Made by a program: the position numbers and the translations under genes | The notes under the pieces: model-generated | Told to the model about the DNA's origin: nothing | The model's database searches: none | What the model saw: the letters and a program-made list of their open reading frames with translations, nothing else | Shown here: piece by piece, positions 1 to 9,304 of the stretch | Layout: every line of letters starts with the position of its first letter | Position numbering within the stretch: position 1 is the stretch's first letter | Assembly (NCBI RefSeq): GCF_014698065.1 | Contig: NZ_JACJSI010000011.1 | Span: 62,001-126,000, forward strand | Reading direction: 5' to 3' | Source: Nostoc flagelliforme FACHB-838 | GTDB lineage: Bacteria; Cyanobacteriota; Cyanobacteriia; Cyanobacteriales; Nostocaceae | DNA: 64,000 bases

Positions 1-136
1 CATGCCACCAACTAGTGTTCCTGATACGATGGCTCCTTTTTTACGTGGAGAGTGGTCATTAGGTGCTAAAAACAATCAGTGTCTACGACTGCTCGATCAA
101 ATGGCAATTGTACGGAGTGCTAGGTGGGCAGCATGA
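1..136 (+). CDS. CheW-like protein, C-terminal fragment (starts before window)
   Basis: An open frame enters from the left edge and ends with TGA at 134-136. Its last residues contain a segment PFLRGEW followed by a short hydrophobic strand (QCLRLLD) and an IVRSARW ending, the pattern that closes CheW/PilI-type coupling domains in cyanobacterial chemosensory operons. The next gene is a chemoreceptor starting 15 bases later, then a CheA, so a coupling protein is expected at this place. Only about 44 residues are visible, so the call rests on context as much as on sequence. Confidence 0.62.
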   Translation, partial: MPPTSVPDTMAPFLRGEWSLGAKNNQCLRLLDQMAIVRSARWAA

Positions 137-150
137 AATTGGAGGAGGAA

Positions 151-3087
151 ATGGCAGCAAGTATCGATAATTACGAGCCAACATATCAACAGGCGATGAC
201 CGCCTATGTTCAAAGAAATTATGACGTTGCGGCCACTTTAGTTGACCAAGTGGTGCAAGATTTACCAAATGACCCTAACTCCCATTTGTTAAGGGGTCAT
301 ATCTACTATGTTTTACAACAGTACGATGTAGCAAAAGAAGAATATCAACAGGTATTAGGCTTGACTAACGATCAAGAAATTATTGCTTTTGCCAATAATG
401 GAATTGAGAATATCAATCAATATCTACAGTCATTTGGTGGGCAGATTGATACATCCGAAAGTCGAGAGCAAATAAACTCCTCAGAGATGTCTGATGCACT
501 GGCATATAGCGAACCAGAATTAGAAGATTTGGCTGCTAGTGAGGAGTTTGACAGCGAAAACCTTGATTTGAACTTTTTTGGAGAGCATCAAGAAACTGTA
601 AATGGCGTTGAAGAGACATCTTCAAAAACTCCATTTGACATAGCCACAGAAGATAGTATTGGAACAGTTAAAACATCAGATTATTCTACAGCTTTTGGCG
701 ATGACCCTTTCGCCATGAATGAAGAATTGCAGGAACAAGACTCAAATAATAACTGGGAGGATGAAAAAGAATTAGAGTTACCTGTTTTTTGGCAAGAAGA
801 TATGTCAGAAAATAATCAGGCAGAATCATTAGTAAATAGTCCTTTTTCAGATAATGAGATAAATTCTTCTCAGGAAAATTCAACTATCCATAATAATTCT
901 TCATCTTCTAATTCCCAAACTGGTAATACCAAGGGTAATCTCCCTGATTTATTGAGTCAGTCAAAGTCTCCAGAGCTTAATATTGGGAAGTTAGAATATA
1001 AAAAATCTAGTTTTGGAGACGAAACTTTACTAATTGTTGCAGAAGAGCTTAGAGATGATTCGCCAATAACAAATAAATTGGAATATGGCAGTCAAGATAA
1101 TTTGCCTGAAACCGAAGCCTATAAATGGTTAAAACCAACAAATGTTGAAGCAGATGAAGCTTTTCAGCCGGATTTATCTAATAATTCTTCATCTTTAAGT
1201 AGGAATTTACCTCCGAAAGAAAAGCAGTTCAAATCAGGTGAATCTATCGGTCAAAATAGCTTTGATGAAGATGAAAATTTCGATATGGAAGCATTTGAGT
1301 CTGCCTTTGGCTCAGAGGGTTTAAGCTCTTATGAAGACTCAAGCAATATACTGAATGAAGAAAATTCTAAGAGCAATATTGAGTTTTTAGATGACTTTGA
1401 GGAATTTGACGATTTAGGCAATATTCCAGGGTTTGATATGCTCGAAGGAGATGCTAGCTTCGGCGATTTAGCAATGCATTCTGTTCCGGCAGAAACTAGT
1501 GAGACTGGACGCTCTCAAGCCGCGCAGGCTTTTCCCAGTAATGCAGCTGATCGCGAAGAGGAACTATTCTCAATGACTGGTTCCCATGAAGCCGTTCCAG
1601 TCTTTAGCCAAACAGATGTCTCGAAACTAGAACCCAACGTCAGCATCGAGCAAGGATGGTTAGCACCGTTAGAGAATGCCTCCATTGAAAGAAAACAATG
1701 GTTAATTGCTGGCAGTGTGGGCATTGTCTCGGCACTGGTTGTAGCCACAGTTAGCTTTGTTGCCACCACATTTTCGCCACCCCAACAACGAGAATCAGTA
1801 CGCAACACAGGCTGGGCAATGTCACTAGCCGCTGGGATTGCAGGTTTTGCGACCGCAGGCTTTATGGGGAATCTAGCGCTGAAACAAATTCGGCGCACAA
1901 CAGATGATCTCCAAGCTCAGTTTGAAGCTGTACGTCAAGGAAATCTGAATGCTCAAGCTACAGTGTTTTCTGAAGATGAATTGGGGCATTTATCCAGTGG
2001 CTTTAATGAAATGGCGCGGGTAATTTTCACAACCACAAGTGAAGCCCAACGCAAAGCTGATGAACAAGAGGAAGCCAAAGAAAACCTGCAACGTCAGGTG
2101 ATTCGTCTCTTAGATGATGTGGAAGGAGCTGCTAGAGGTGATTTAACAGTCCAAGCGGAAGTCACAGCCGACGTACTGGGAGCCGTAGCTGATGCCTTTA
2201 ATTTGACAATTCAAAACCTGCGGGATATCGTTCAACAGGTAAAAGTGGCGGCGAAAGATGTGACAAAGGGTGCAACCAACTCTGAAACTTTTGCTAGAGC
2301 TTTATCTAGTGATGCTTTGCGCCAAGCAGAAGAGTTAGCAGTGACGCTGAATTCTGTACAGGTAATGACCGACTCGATTCAACGAGTAGCAGAGGCGGCG
2401 CGGGAAGCTGAAACCGTTGCTCGTGATGCTAGTACGATCGCTCTTAAAGGTGGCGAAGCAGTAGAAAATACCGTAGCAGGGATTTTGGAAATTCGAGAAA
2501 CCGTTGCTGAAACCACTCGCAAAGTGAAGCGGTTGGCGGAATCTTCGCAAGAAATTTCTAAAATTGTGGCGTTGATTTCTCAAATTGCTTCCAGAACAAA
2601 CTTGTTAGCACTCAATGCTAGTATTGAGGCGGCAAGAGCGGGAGAAGCTGGACGCGGGTTTGCGATCGTGGCAGATGAAGTGCGCCAGCTAGCAGATAAA
2701 TCTGCTAAATCGCTCAAGGAAATTGAACAAATTGTGATGCAAATCCAAAGCGAAACAGGCTCTGTAATGACCGCGATGGAAGAAGGCACACAACAAGTAA
2801 TTAAAGGGACAAAATTGGCAGAAGAAGCCAAGCGATCGCTCGAAAACATTATTCAAGTGGCAAATCGCATTGATATTCTTGTGCGCTCCATTACTACCGA
2901 TACTGTGGAACAAACGGAAACCTCCCGTGCCGTTGCTCATGTAATGCAGTCAGTAGAGTTGACCGCGCAAGAAACTTCCCAAGAAGCACAGCGAGTTTCA
3001 GGTGCCCTACAACACTTAGTAGGTGTATCCCGTGACTTGATTGCCTCCGTTGAACGTTTCCGAGTGGAAACTATGGAAACCAGGTAA
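151..3087 (+). CDS. Methyl-accepting chemotaxis protein with N-terminal TPR (HmpD/PilJ-like)
   Basis: A 978-residue chemoreceptor. The ATG at 151 has GGAGG at 141-145 and is preferred to the upstream GTG at 124, which lies inside the preceding gene. The N-terminus (about 1-95) is TPR-like, followed by an acidic, Ser/Asn-rich linker of about 400 residues. Two transmembrane segments (about 517-541 and 554-574) are separated by only a dozen residues, so there is no periplasmic sensor domain. HAMP (about 576-627), a second HAMP-like segment (about 654-700) and the MCP signalling hairpin follow; the conserved tip ([18 protein letters not shown]) lies near 815. It should signal to the CheA encoded next. 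The order CheW-MCP-CheA resembles hmpC-D-E of Nostoc punctiforme, which controls hormogonium motility. Orthology is inferred from layout, because Nostoc genomes carry several such loci. Confidence 0.9.
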   Translation: MAASIDNYEPTYQQAMTAYVQRNYDVAATLVDQVVQDLPNDPNSHLLRGHIYYVLQQYDVAKEEYQQVLGLTNDQEIIAFANNGIENINQYLQSFGGQIDTSESREQINSSEMSDALAYSEPELEDLAASEEFDSENLDLNFFGEHQETVNGVEETSSKTPFDIATEDSIGTVKTSDYSTAFGDDPFAMNEELQEQDSNNNWEDEKELELPVFWQEDMSENNQAESLVNSPFSDNEINSSQENSTIHNNSSSSNSQTGNTKGNLPDLLSQSKSPELNIGKLEYKKSSFGDETLLIVAEELRDDSPITNKLEYGSQDNLPETEAYKWLKPTNVEADEAFQPDLSNNSSSLSRNLPPKEKQFKSGESIGQNSFDEDENFDMEAFESAFGSEGLSSYEDSSNILNEENSKSNIEFLDDFEEFDDLGNIPGFDMLEGDASFGDLAMHSVPAETSETGRSQAAQAFPSNAADREEELFSMTGSHEAVPVFSQTDVSKLEPNVSIEQGWLAPLENASIERKQWLIAGSVGIVSALVVATVSFVATTFSPPQQRESVRNTGWAMSLAAGIAGFATAGFMGNLALKQIRRTTDDLQAQFEAVRQGNLNAQATVFSEDELGHLSSGFNEMARVIFTTTSEAQRKADEQEEAKENLQRQVIRLLDDVEGAARGDLTVQAEVTADVLGAVADAFNLTIQNLRDIVQQVKVAAKDVTKGATNSETFARALSSDALRQAEELAVTLNSVQVMTDSIQRVAEAAREAETVARDASTIALKGGEAVENTVAGILEIRETVAETTRKVKRLAESSQEISKIVALISQIASRTNLLALNASIEAARAGEAGRGFAIVADEVRQLADKSAKSLKEIEQIVMQIQSETGSVMTAMEEGTQQVIKGTKLAEEAKRSLENIIQVANRIDILVRSITTDTVEQTETSRAVAHVMQSVELTAQETSQEAQRVSGALQHLVGVSRDLIASVERFRVETMETR

Positions 3088-3091
3088 ATTG

Positions 3092-3217
3092 TCATTTGTC
3101 CTTTGTCCTTTGTTATTTGCTAATGACCAATACTTCTCTACGAGAGGCTGCGCCAACGGCAACGCTCAGTACAAGTGACCAATGACTAATGACTAATGAC
3201 TAATGACTCTTGACTAA
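3092..3217. repeat. Heptanucleotide tandem repeats between MCP and cheA
   Basis: The spacer holds TTTGTCC units and then several TGACTAA/TGACCAA units, interrupted by a CTCTACGAGAGGCTGCGCC segment at about 3138-3156. Such short tandem repeats are typical of heterocystous cyanobacteria. The array ends just before the ATG at 3224, so the usual ribosome-binding region is repeat sequence. Confidence 0.75.
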
Positions 3218-3223
3218 AAAACT

Positions 3224-6200
3224 ATGCTGCCGGAACAACAACAGCGGATTTTGGGTTACTTTATTGAAGAAGCCAGGGATCACCTGAATACCATTGAGCA
3301 GGGCTTACTGAATTTAGAGGGTACCCTGAACGACCCGGAAATGATCAGTGAGGTCTTCCGGGCGGCTCACTCCATCAAAGGAGGAGCCGCGATGCTTGGA
3401 TTGACTAGCATCCAGCATACCTCGCACCGTCTGGAAGATTGTTTCAAAGTTCTTAAAGATAATCCGGTTCAGATTGACCAAAAGTTAGAGTCTTTATTTC
3501 TTGGTGTATCTGATACCCTAAAAGTGCTGTTAGAGAATCTGAGTGGGACTTATGGTCTTTCCGAAGATGCAGCTAACACTTTGATGTCAGAAACTGAGCC
3601 AGTTTTTCAATGGCTGTATCAGCATTTGGAACTACTTGTAGAGCAAGGAAAGAGTGGAGTAGCCAGCAGTCCTAACGCAGCAGAACTACATACAACCTCT
3701 GTAGATAATGTCTCCACACTTACAGAAATATTCCTACGGCGAGATATTCCCAGTTTGGCAGAAGATATCCATCAGGAATCTTCAAACTTAGTAGTACCCC
3801 AGCCTTTGCCAGTTACCGCTAAAGAAAATAATTGGGGCGAGTTTCAAGCCCAGGTGCTGCAAACACTGCGGGAAATGTTGCAATTATTTAAGCAAACCAC
3901 AACCCCCTTAACTCGGCAAAACCTTCAGCAATGCTGTCACCAGTTAGTCAAACTTGGCGAGAGCTGGAATTTGCCTAAGTGGTGTGGTTTGTGTCAAGCA
4001 GCAGGTAGTGCGATCGCTAATCCCGAAAATACTTATCTGACTTTAGCTAAAATTGTCATTACCGAAATCAAACAAGCTCAAGAATTAGTTCTGCAAGGTA
4101 AAGAAGCCGAAATTGCAATTACTCAGCAACTAGAAGCACTTTTGAGCGTTGCAGAAATTGATTTATTAGAATTTACACCTGATTTGTTTGATGAACAGTT
4201 TGTCGTTTTGACAGAATCAGAGCCAATTCTATCTGCTAACACCGAGCCGTCAGCCCAAACAACTGAAGAACTAAATCTAAACGAAGATACTAGCGATCGC
4301 GCAGCGTTAGCGAGTCCACGAGTGTCTGACTACGATAATGTCTTCGACGAACGTTCCTCTCTTCAGTTACAAAGAACACAACTAAACGCAGCAACTCATA
4401 CTAGTCTTACCTTCACCACCCACGACGAAGCACATCCAGTTAGTAACAATCTTGACCCTAATGGCCCAGAGGTAGGAATAGCTGAGTTAAATAGCCTTGC
4501 TGATTTATTTGAAGGTGAAACTCCCGAACTAGATGAAAGCTGGCATCAAGAAGAAACCTTAGATATTGTTGCCACCGATGAATTTGGAATTGATTTCAGC
4601 AACACTGATGCTGAGGCTGCTGATGGCGATTTATCTGATTTACTTTCCTTTGATGAAGACACAAGCAACGCGCAGCACCCAACAACCACAACTGCGGAAG
4701 AAGATTTATCTTTGTTATTTGGCGACAATTTCTTAGAAAAAGAGAATTCGGAACCACAAAATCAACAAATAGCTGCTACGACTGTAGAGTTAAGTGCTCT
4801 TAATGTACTTGATATAAATTTAGACTCTTCTTCTCCCGAAATTTTAGAAGAATTTATTGATATTCCTAGTGATACAAACCAGACTCCCGAAGAGATTGTC
4901 CAAAATAGTGTAGTTGAAGATTTGTTGACACTGGGACTAGATGATGATGAACTATTGCCAATAGGTGAAGTAATTCAACCAGAAACTGAACCGTTTGCCA
5001 GTGTGGAACTATCTACCAACCAACAAAATAGTTTTGATAATTTATTCTTAGAAACTAGAAATGCAAATTGGGTAGAAGAAATTACCCCTAGCGACTACAT
5101 AGAATTACCCCAGCAAACAGACTTGTCTTTGGACAACCTATTTGCTGAAATGGAAGAACAGACACTACTGCCGACAAGTGAATCAGAAATCGGTGATTTA
5201 TTTGATACATCTCCAACAACAGCACCTGAGTTTTCTCAATCAGAAAATGATCTGAGCAACTTCTGGAACCAAGAAACCACAGAGGAAAAGGACGAATTCG
5301 ATTCCTTAATTGAGCAGAATGTGGAAAGGGCGTTAAATGAGAGTTTGTTTACTGCGGCGGCTGAGGACATTTTTGCCGATAATCACCAGTCCATACCTTC
5401 TCCTATAGGCAGTTTTGATCTAGAAGAAGATTTTGATATCAATTTCCAGCATGAAGAGCAGCTAGATTTGATATTCTCATCAGATTCTGGAGATGAATTA
5501 TCAGAAACTATTAGTTTTGGAGAAACTTCAGATTCAGTATCAGCCGAAGCACAACCAGAGGATTTATTTGGCTCCTTCGATGAAAATCCGCAACTGCTAT
5601 TTGAAGATGTAGCAACATCCACTTATATTCAGATGGATACCCCAGAGTATACTGTGGATGAATTATCAGAAACTATCAGTTTGGGAGAAACTTCAGATTC
5701 CCACCAGACAAGTTCAGAAGTTCTAAATACTGATGATAATAATTTAGAAACAACCTTTGAATTCACAGAAAGTATACTTTTTGAAAATGATTTATTGTTT
5801 ACAGAAACGGATCTGATAGAAGCAGTAAATCAAGAAGAATTAGAAGAAAACACGGCAGCAGTTGACTTTACACAAACGGTTATTCAGGAAGATGTAGAAA
5901 CCGAATTGTGGAATATAGGAGAAACATCTGAAGTTGCAGCAGTGTCAGAGGCAGAAAATGCTATTATTGCCTCGACTGAAGAATTAGCAATCACAGAAAC
6001 TATTGAAGAAGTTTCTCTAGAAGATGAATTTGCAGACTTGGAAGCATTACTAGGAGAGGAAGTAGCACCTATCCCCAAAGCTAAGGAGATACCAGAAGTA
6101 GATTTTGCTGCCCTGGAAGAACTGCTAGGTACGGATAACGACAGCGATGTCTACGACGGGCTACGCCAACGCCAGCCCTTGGAAATTCAACCAGTCTTGG

Positions 6201-8281
6201 CTAAAAGTCCCATTCCATCACCAGTGATAAAAGATGAATTTGGTGATTTGGAGAAGTTGCTGGCAGAAGCAGATAAAACAATATCCCATTCACCCTCGAT
6301 AAAATCTAACACCAGCAAAGCTACCCGCCCCTCTACTCGTAGGGCTGCGAGATTTGAAGAAACCATGAAGGTTCCAGTTAAGCAACTGGACGATATGAGT
6401 AATTTAGTTGGGGAGTTGGTGGTTAATCGCAATACCTTAGAGCAGGATCATGAACGGCTGCGACAATCATTAGATAACTTGCTGATTCAGGTGCAACAAC
6501 TCTCTGATGTAGGCGCAAGGATGCAAGAGTTGTACGAGCGATCGCTATTAGAAGCCTCTCTGTTAGCTGGACGCAAAAAGAAAGACCCAGGCTTTCAAGC
6601 ACCAGATTCCAACGCCGACAGGGGTTTTAGCGAGTTAGAAATGGATCGTTTTACACCCTTCCACACACTCTCACAGCAGATGATTGAGCGCATTGTGCGA
6701 GTACGTGAATCGGCTAGTGACATTGATTTTGTTACCGAAGAAACCGAGCGAGTCGCAAGACAGTTCCGTCAAGTAACCACCCAGTTACAAGAAGGATTAA
6801 CTAGAGCGCGAATGGTGCCTTTTGCCCAAACAATCGATCGCTGGCGGCGAGGAGTGCGCGACAACGCCATCAAGTGTGGCAAACAAGTAGAGTTGGTGAT
6901 CGAAGGTGGCGATACCTTAATTGACAAGATGATTTTGGATCATCTCACCGATCCGTTAACTCACATGCTGAATAATGCGATCGCTCACGGTATTGAAACA
7001 CCAGAAGAGAGGCAGGCTGCTGGTAAACCACCTGTGGGAATCATTACTATCCGTGCCTTCCACCAAGGCAACCAAACAATCATTTCCGTAGGCGATGATG
7101 GCGCAGGCATAGATTCCGCAAAGGTTAAGGCTAAGGCGGTGAAGATTGGCATGATTACAGAAGCGCAAGCAAAAGCCATGTCTCGCCTGGAAGTCTACGA
7201 TCTGTTGTTCCAGTCTGGTTTTACGATTAAAGACCAAGCCGATGAAATTTCCGGTCGTGGTGTGGGTATGGACGTAGTGCGTTCCGAGATTAGCGAAATT
7301 CGGGGAACAGTTAACACCGATTCTGCTATTGGCAAGGGAACCACCTTCACTATTCGTTTACCACTGACTCTGAGTATTTGTAAAGCTCTCTGCTGCGTCT
7401 CCGATCGAGCCAGGATTGCCTTCCCGATGGACGGTGTAGAAGATACGCTAGATATACCAGTCAAAAATATTCAGCACGATGACAATGGGCAATCGTTTAT
7501 TTCCTGGCGCGATACGGTGTTACCATTCCGACCCTTGAAGGAACTTTTAACCTTCAATCGCCAAATCAGTCGCGGTAATGTCTATGGCGGCACCAGAGAT
7601 GATGATATGGTTTCTGTGGTTGTGGTGCGATCGGCAAATACCCTAATTGCTCTACAGATTGACCTGGTATTGAGCGAACAAGAAATTGTAATTAAGCAAT
7701 TTGAAGGCCCAGCGCCTAAACCCATCGGTGTAGCTGGTGCTACAGTTCTGGGTGATGGTCGCATTATGCCTATTGCTGACGTGCTGGAAATAATTGACAT
7801 CTTCCAGGGACGGATTTCTACACAAATTGGTGGCAATTCTTGGCAACAAAAAGCTACTCCAGATACTTCTCCTGCGAAGATTGACCCGACAGTGCTAATT
7901 GTCGATGACTCGATTACAGTCCGAGAATTGCTATCCCTAACCTTTAATAAGGCAGGTTATCGCGTAGAACAAGCGCGTGACGGTCAGGAAGCTTGGGATA
8001 AACTCCGCTCTGGTCTGCCTTGCGATATCGTATTTTGCGACATCGAAATGCCCCGTTGCGATGGGCTAGAGTTACTCTCTCGAATCCAGAAAGACTCTAA
8101 CCTCAACCACTTACCGATCGCAATGCTCACCTCACGGGGTGCAGACAAGCACAGACAAATTGCATCTCAACTCGGTGCTAGTGGCTACTTTACCAAGCCT
8201 TATCTCGAAGAAGCTCTCCTAGAAGCTGCGGCGCGGATGTTGAAAGGGGAGAAACTGATTAGCAGCCCAACTAATGTTTAG
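3224..8281 (+). CDS. CheA-type hybrid histidine kinase with C-terminal receiver (HmpE-like)
   Basis: A 1,685-residue CheA. The N-terminal Hpt domain carries the phospho-accepting histidine H49 in AAHSIKGGA. A very long acidic linker of about 800 residues (Asp/Glu/Ser rich, with repeated DLFxE and LSETI-type motifs) follows. The kinase core begins near 1043 (EETMKVPVKQLDDMSNLVGE). The ATP-binding N box is near 1247 (HMLNNAIAHGIE) and a G box (GRGVGMDVVR) near 1345. A CheW-like domain spans about 1385-1535. A receiver domain fills about 1556-1672, with D1606 as the likely phospho-acceptor in FCDIEMP. It should be driven by the upstream receptor through CheW. Two small dispersed repeats sit in frame in the linker (4292-4327 and 6143-6178). 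The linker length is unusual for CheA in general, although cyanobacterial CheAs are often extended. Confidence 0.93.
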   Translation: MLPEQQQRILGYFIEEARDHLNTIEQGLLNLEGTLNDPEMISEVFRAAHSIKGGAAMLGLTSIQHTSHRLEDCFKVLKDNPVQIDQKLESLFLGVSDTLKVLLENLSGTYGLSEDAANTLMSETEPVFQWLYQHLELLVEQGKSGVASSPNAAELHTTSVDNVSTLTEIFLRRDIPSLAEDIHQESSNLVVPQPLPVTAKENNWGEFQAQVLQTLREMLQLFKQTTTPLTRQNLQQCCHQLVKLGESWNLPKWCGLCQAAGSAIANPENTYLTLAKIVITEIKQAQELVLQGKEAEIAITQQLEALLSVAEIDLLEFTPDLFDEQFVVLTESEPILSANTEPSAQTTEELNLNEDTSDRAALASPRVSDYDNVFDERSSLQLQRTQLNAATHTSLTFTTHDEAHPVSNNLDPNGPEVGIAELNSLADLFEGETPELDESWHQEETLDIVATDEFGIDFSNTDAEAADGDLSDLLSFDEDTSNAQHPTTTTAEEDLSLLFGDNFLEKENSEPQNQQIAATTVELSALNVLDINLDSSSPEILEEFIDIPSDTNQTPEEIVQNSVVEDLLTLGLDDDELLPIGEVIQPETEPFASVELSTNQQNSFDNLFLETRNANWVEEITPSDYIELPQQTDLSLDNLFAEMEEQTLLPTSESEIGDLFDTSPTTAPEFSQSENDLSNFWNQETTEEKDEFDSLIEQNVERALNESLFTAAAEDIFADNHQSIPSPIGSFDLEEDFDINFQHEEQLDLIFSSDSGDELSETISFGETSDSVSAEAQPEDLFGSFDENPQLLFEDVATSTYIQMDTPEYTVDELSETISLGETSDSHQTSSEVLNTDDNNLETTFEFTESILFENDLLFTETDLIEAVNQEELEENTAAVDFTQTVIQEDVETELWNIGETSEVAAVSEAENAIIASTEELAITETIEEVSLEDEFADLEALLGEEVAPIPKAKEIPEVDFAALEELLGTDNDSDVYDGLRQRQPLEIQPVLAKSPIPSPVIKDEFGDLEKLLAEADKTISHSPSIKSNTSKATRPSTRRAARFEETMKVPVKQLDDMSNLVGELVVNRNTLEQDHERLRQSLDNLLIQVQQLSDVGARMQELYERSLLEASLLAGRKKKDPGFQAPDSNADRGFSELEMDRFTPFHTLSQQMIERIVRVRESASDIDFVTEETERVARQFRQVTTQLQEGLTRARMVPFAQTIDRWRRGVRDNAIKCGKQVELVIEGGDTLIDKMILDHLTDPLTHMLNNAIAHGIETPEERQAAGKPPVGIITIRAFHQGNQTIISVGDDGAGIDSAKVKAKAVKIGMITEAQAKAMSRLEVYDLLFQSGFTIKDQADEISGRGVGMDVVRSEISEIRGTVNTDSAIGKGTTFTIRLPLTLSICKALCCVSDRARIAFPMDGVEDTLDIPVKNIQHDDNGQSFISWRDTVLPFRPLKELLTFNRQISRGNVYGGTRDDDMVSVVVVRSANTLIALQIDLVLSEQEIVIKQFEGPAPKPIGVAGATVLGDGRIMPIADVLEIIDIFQGRISTQIGGNSWQQKATPDTSPAKIDPTVLIVDDSITVRELLSLTFNKAGYRVEQARDGQEAWDKLRSGLPCDIVFCDIEMPRCDGLELLSRIQKDSNLNHLPIAMLTSRGADKHRQIASQLGASGYFTKPYLEEALLEAAARMLKGEKLISSPTNV
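4292..4327. repeat. Small dispersed repeat in frame inside cheA linker
   Basis: AGCGATCGCGCAGCGTTAGC and the following bases look like intergenic cyanobacterial repeat DNA rather than the acidic linker around it. It encodes SDRAALASPRVS, basic and hydrophobic among Glu/Asp/Ser-rich residues, and does not break the frame. The assignment rests on the HIP1 core and the compositional contrast. Confidence 0.5.
6143..6178. repeat. Small dispersed repeat in frame inside cheA linker (second)
   Basis: The segment beginning AGCGATGTCTACGACGGGCT encodes SDVYDGLRQRQP, breaking the acidic pattern of the linker. It resembles the GTCTACGACGGGCTACGCC-type repeats common between Nostoc genes. The reading frame is kept. 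Confidence 0.5.
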
Positions 8282-8328
8282 TTTGACGATTTTAAAAAAC
8301 ATCTTGCAACGCTGCTCTCAATGAAAAC

Positions 8329-8354
8329 GACAAGGGGAAACTTGTCCCCTTGTC
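8329..8354. terminator. Strong hairpin between convergent genes
   Basis: A perfect 10-bp stem, GACAAGGGGA paired with TCCCCTTGTC around the loop AACTTG, lies 48 bases after the cheA stop and 10 bases beyond the end of the convergent haloperoxidase-like gene. There is no long U tract, so it is probably a bidirectional terminator or mRNA-end stabiliser. Confidence 0.6.
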
Positions 8355-8363
8355 TCAGAAAAG

Positions 8364-9023
8364 TCAAGATGTTTTATTCTCAGTGGAAGTAGCAGAACCA
8401 AGCCGTTTTACTTCATTGACTTGAGCCGCATATTCAACGCTAGCGAGTAAATCTTGCTTGTTGTCAAAACCTGCTGGTCGAGTTGGACGGAATTTCTCGA
8501 TCTGTGTGGGCGAGAAGGGTTTTACTTTGCCCCAATTGGGAGTCACTGCATCACCAGAACCTGTTGGACGCCAATCACCAGGCTGTTTTCCAGGAGTATA
8601 AGGGGTGTTGTCATTAAAACCGTCCCCTTGTCGATTTTGGATAATTGCTTGAGCTGCTGCTATGCCAAGTTCTTTACCATCATCAATGCTCTGCATTGAC
8701 AATCCACTGTTTTCAAGTTCTTTACGGGCTTTTTTGAGTTCTGTGTCGAAGAAGCTTTGGCTTTTCTCCTTGGAATTGGGATAAACACTGACGCTACTCA
8801 ATACAGTATAGGCAGCGTAAACTGCCGCCGCTTCTTTAGAAGCTCCGAAGGCTGCGGGGATGATTCCTAAGTATGGTTTGTGAGTTTTCTCAATAGAATT
8901 AACAGCATCATAAATTGCAGTATGTAATATAGCACCAGTACGGGAAATTGGCCCAGGAGCGCCACCGTTCACACGAATTGCTTGTAAATATACATTGTTC
9001 CAGTTTATAACTTGGTCGATCAT
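8364..9023 (-). CDS. Vanadium-dependent haloperoxidase-like protein, C-terminally truncated
   Basis: The 219-residue product begins MIDQVINWNN and continues with a helix-rich segment (SRTGAILHTAIYDAVNSIE) and a GDWRPTGSGDAVTPNW block. Both are typical of the N-terminal half of bacterial vanadium haloperoxidase/PAP2-like proteins. These are normally well over 400 residues and carry the vanadate- or phosphate-binding Arg/His motifs in the C-terminal half. Here the protein stops soon after EVKRLGSATST, so the catalytic half is missing and the gene is probably non-functional. The start at 9023 is chosen because AAAGGA precedes it at good spacing; in-frame ATGs at 9059 and 9116 are alternatives. 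It converges on cheA and shares a hairpin with it. Confidence 0.68.
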   Translation of the reverse strand: MIDQVINWNNVYLQAIRVNGGAPGPISRTGAILHTAIYDAVNSIEKTHKPYLGIIPAAFGASKEAAAVYAAYTVLSSVSVYPNSKEKSQSFFDTELKKARKELENSGLSMQSIDDGKELGIAAAQAIIQNRQGDGFNDNTPYTPGKQPGDWRPTGSGDAVTPNWGKVKPFSPTQIEKFRPTRPAGFDNKQDLLASVEYAAQVNEVKRLGSATSTENKTS

Positions 9024-9304
9024 AAAATCCTTTAACTTTTTGTGTATCAGATATTGCATATCGATTTTCCCAAATAGAAGTAGACCAGTTAAAGGTTCAG
9101 CTTCTAAATGAGGCAAATTAAATGCGCGATTGCGAATTTATAATTTACTTGCTTATTGAAAGCCTAACGAGACTACTTGCTGCTTACTAGTACCCCAGAG
9201 GGTACTCTTTCCTATTGGAATTTTCCCGCAAGTTTGGTCAGTGTATGCTCCACGTCTTGGGTCTATGTTTGTAGTATGTAAAGAAGCACTTTTGACCTAA
9301 GACT

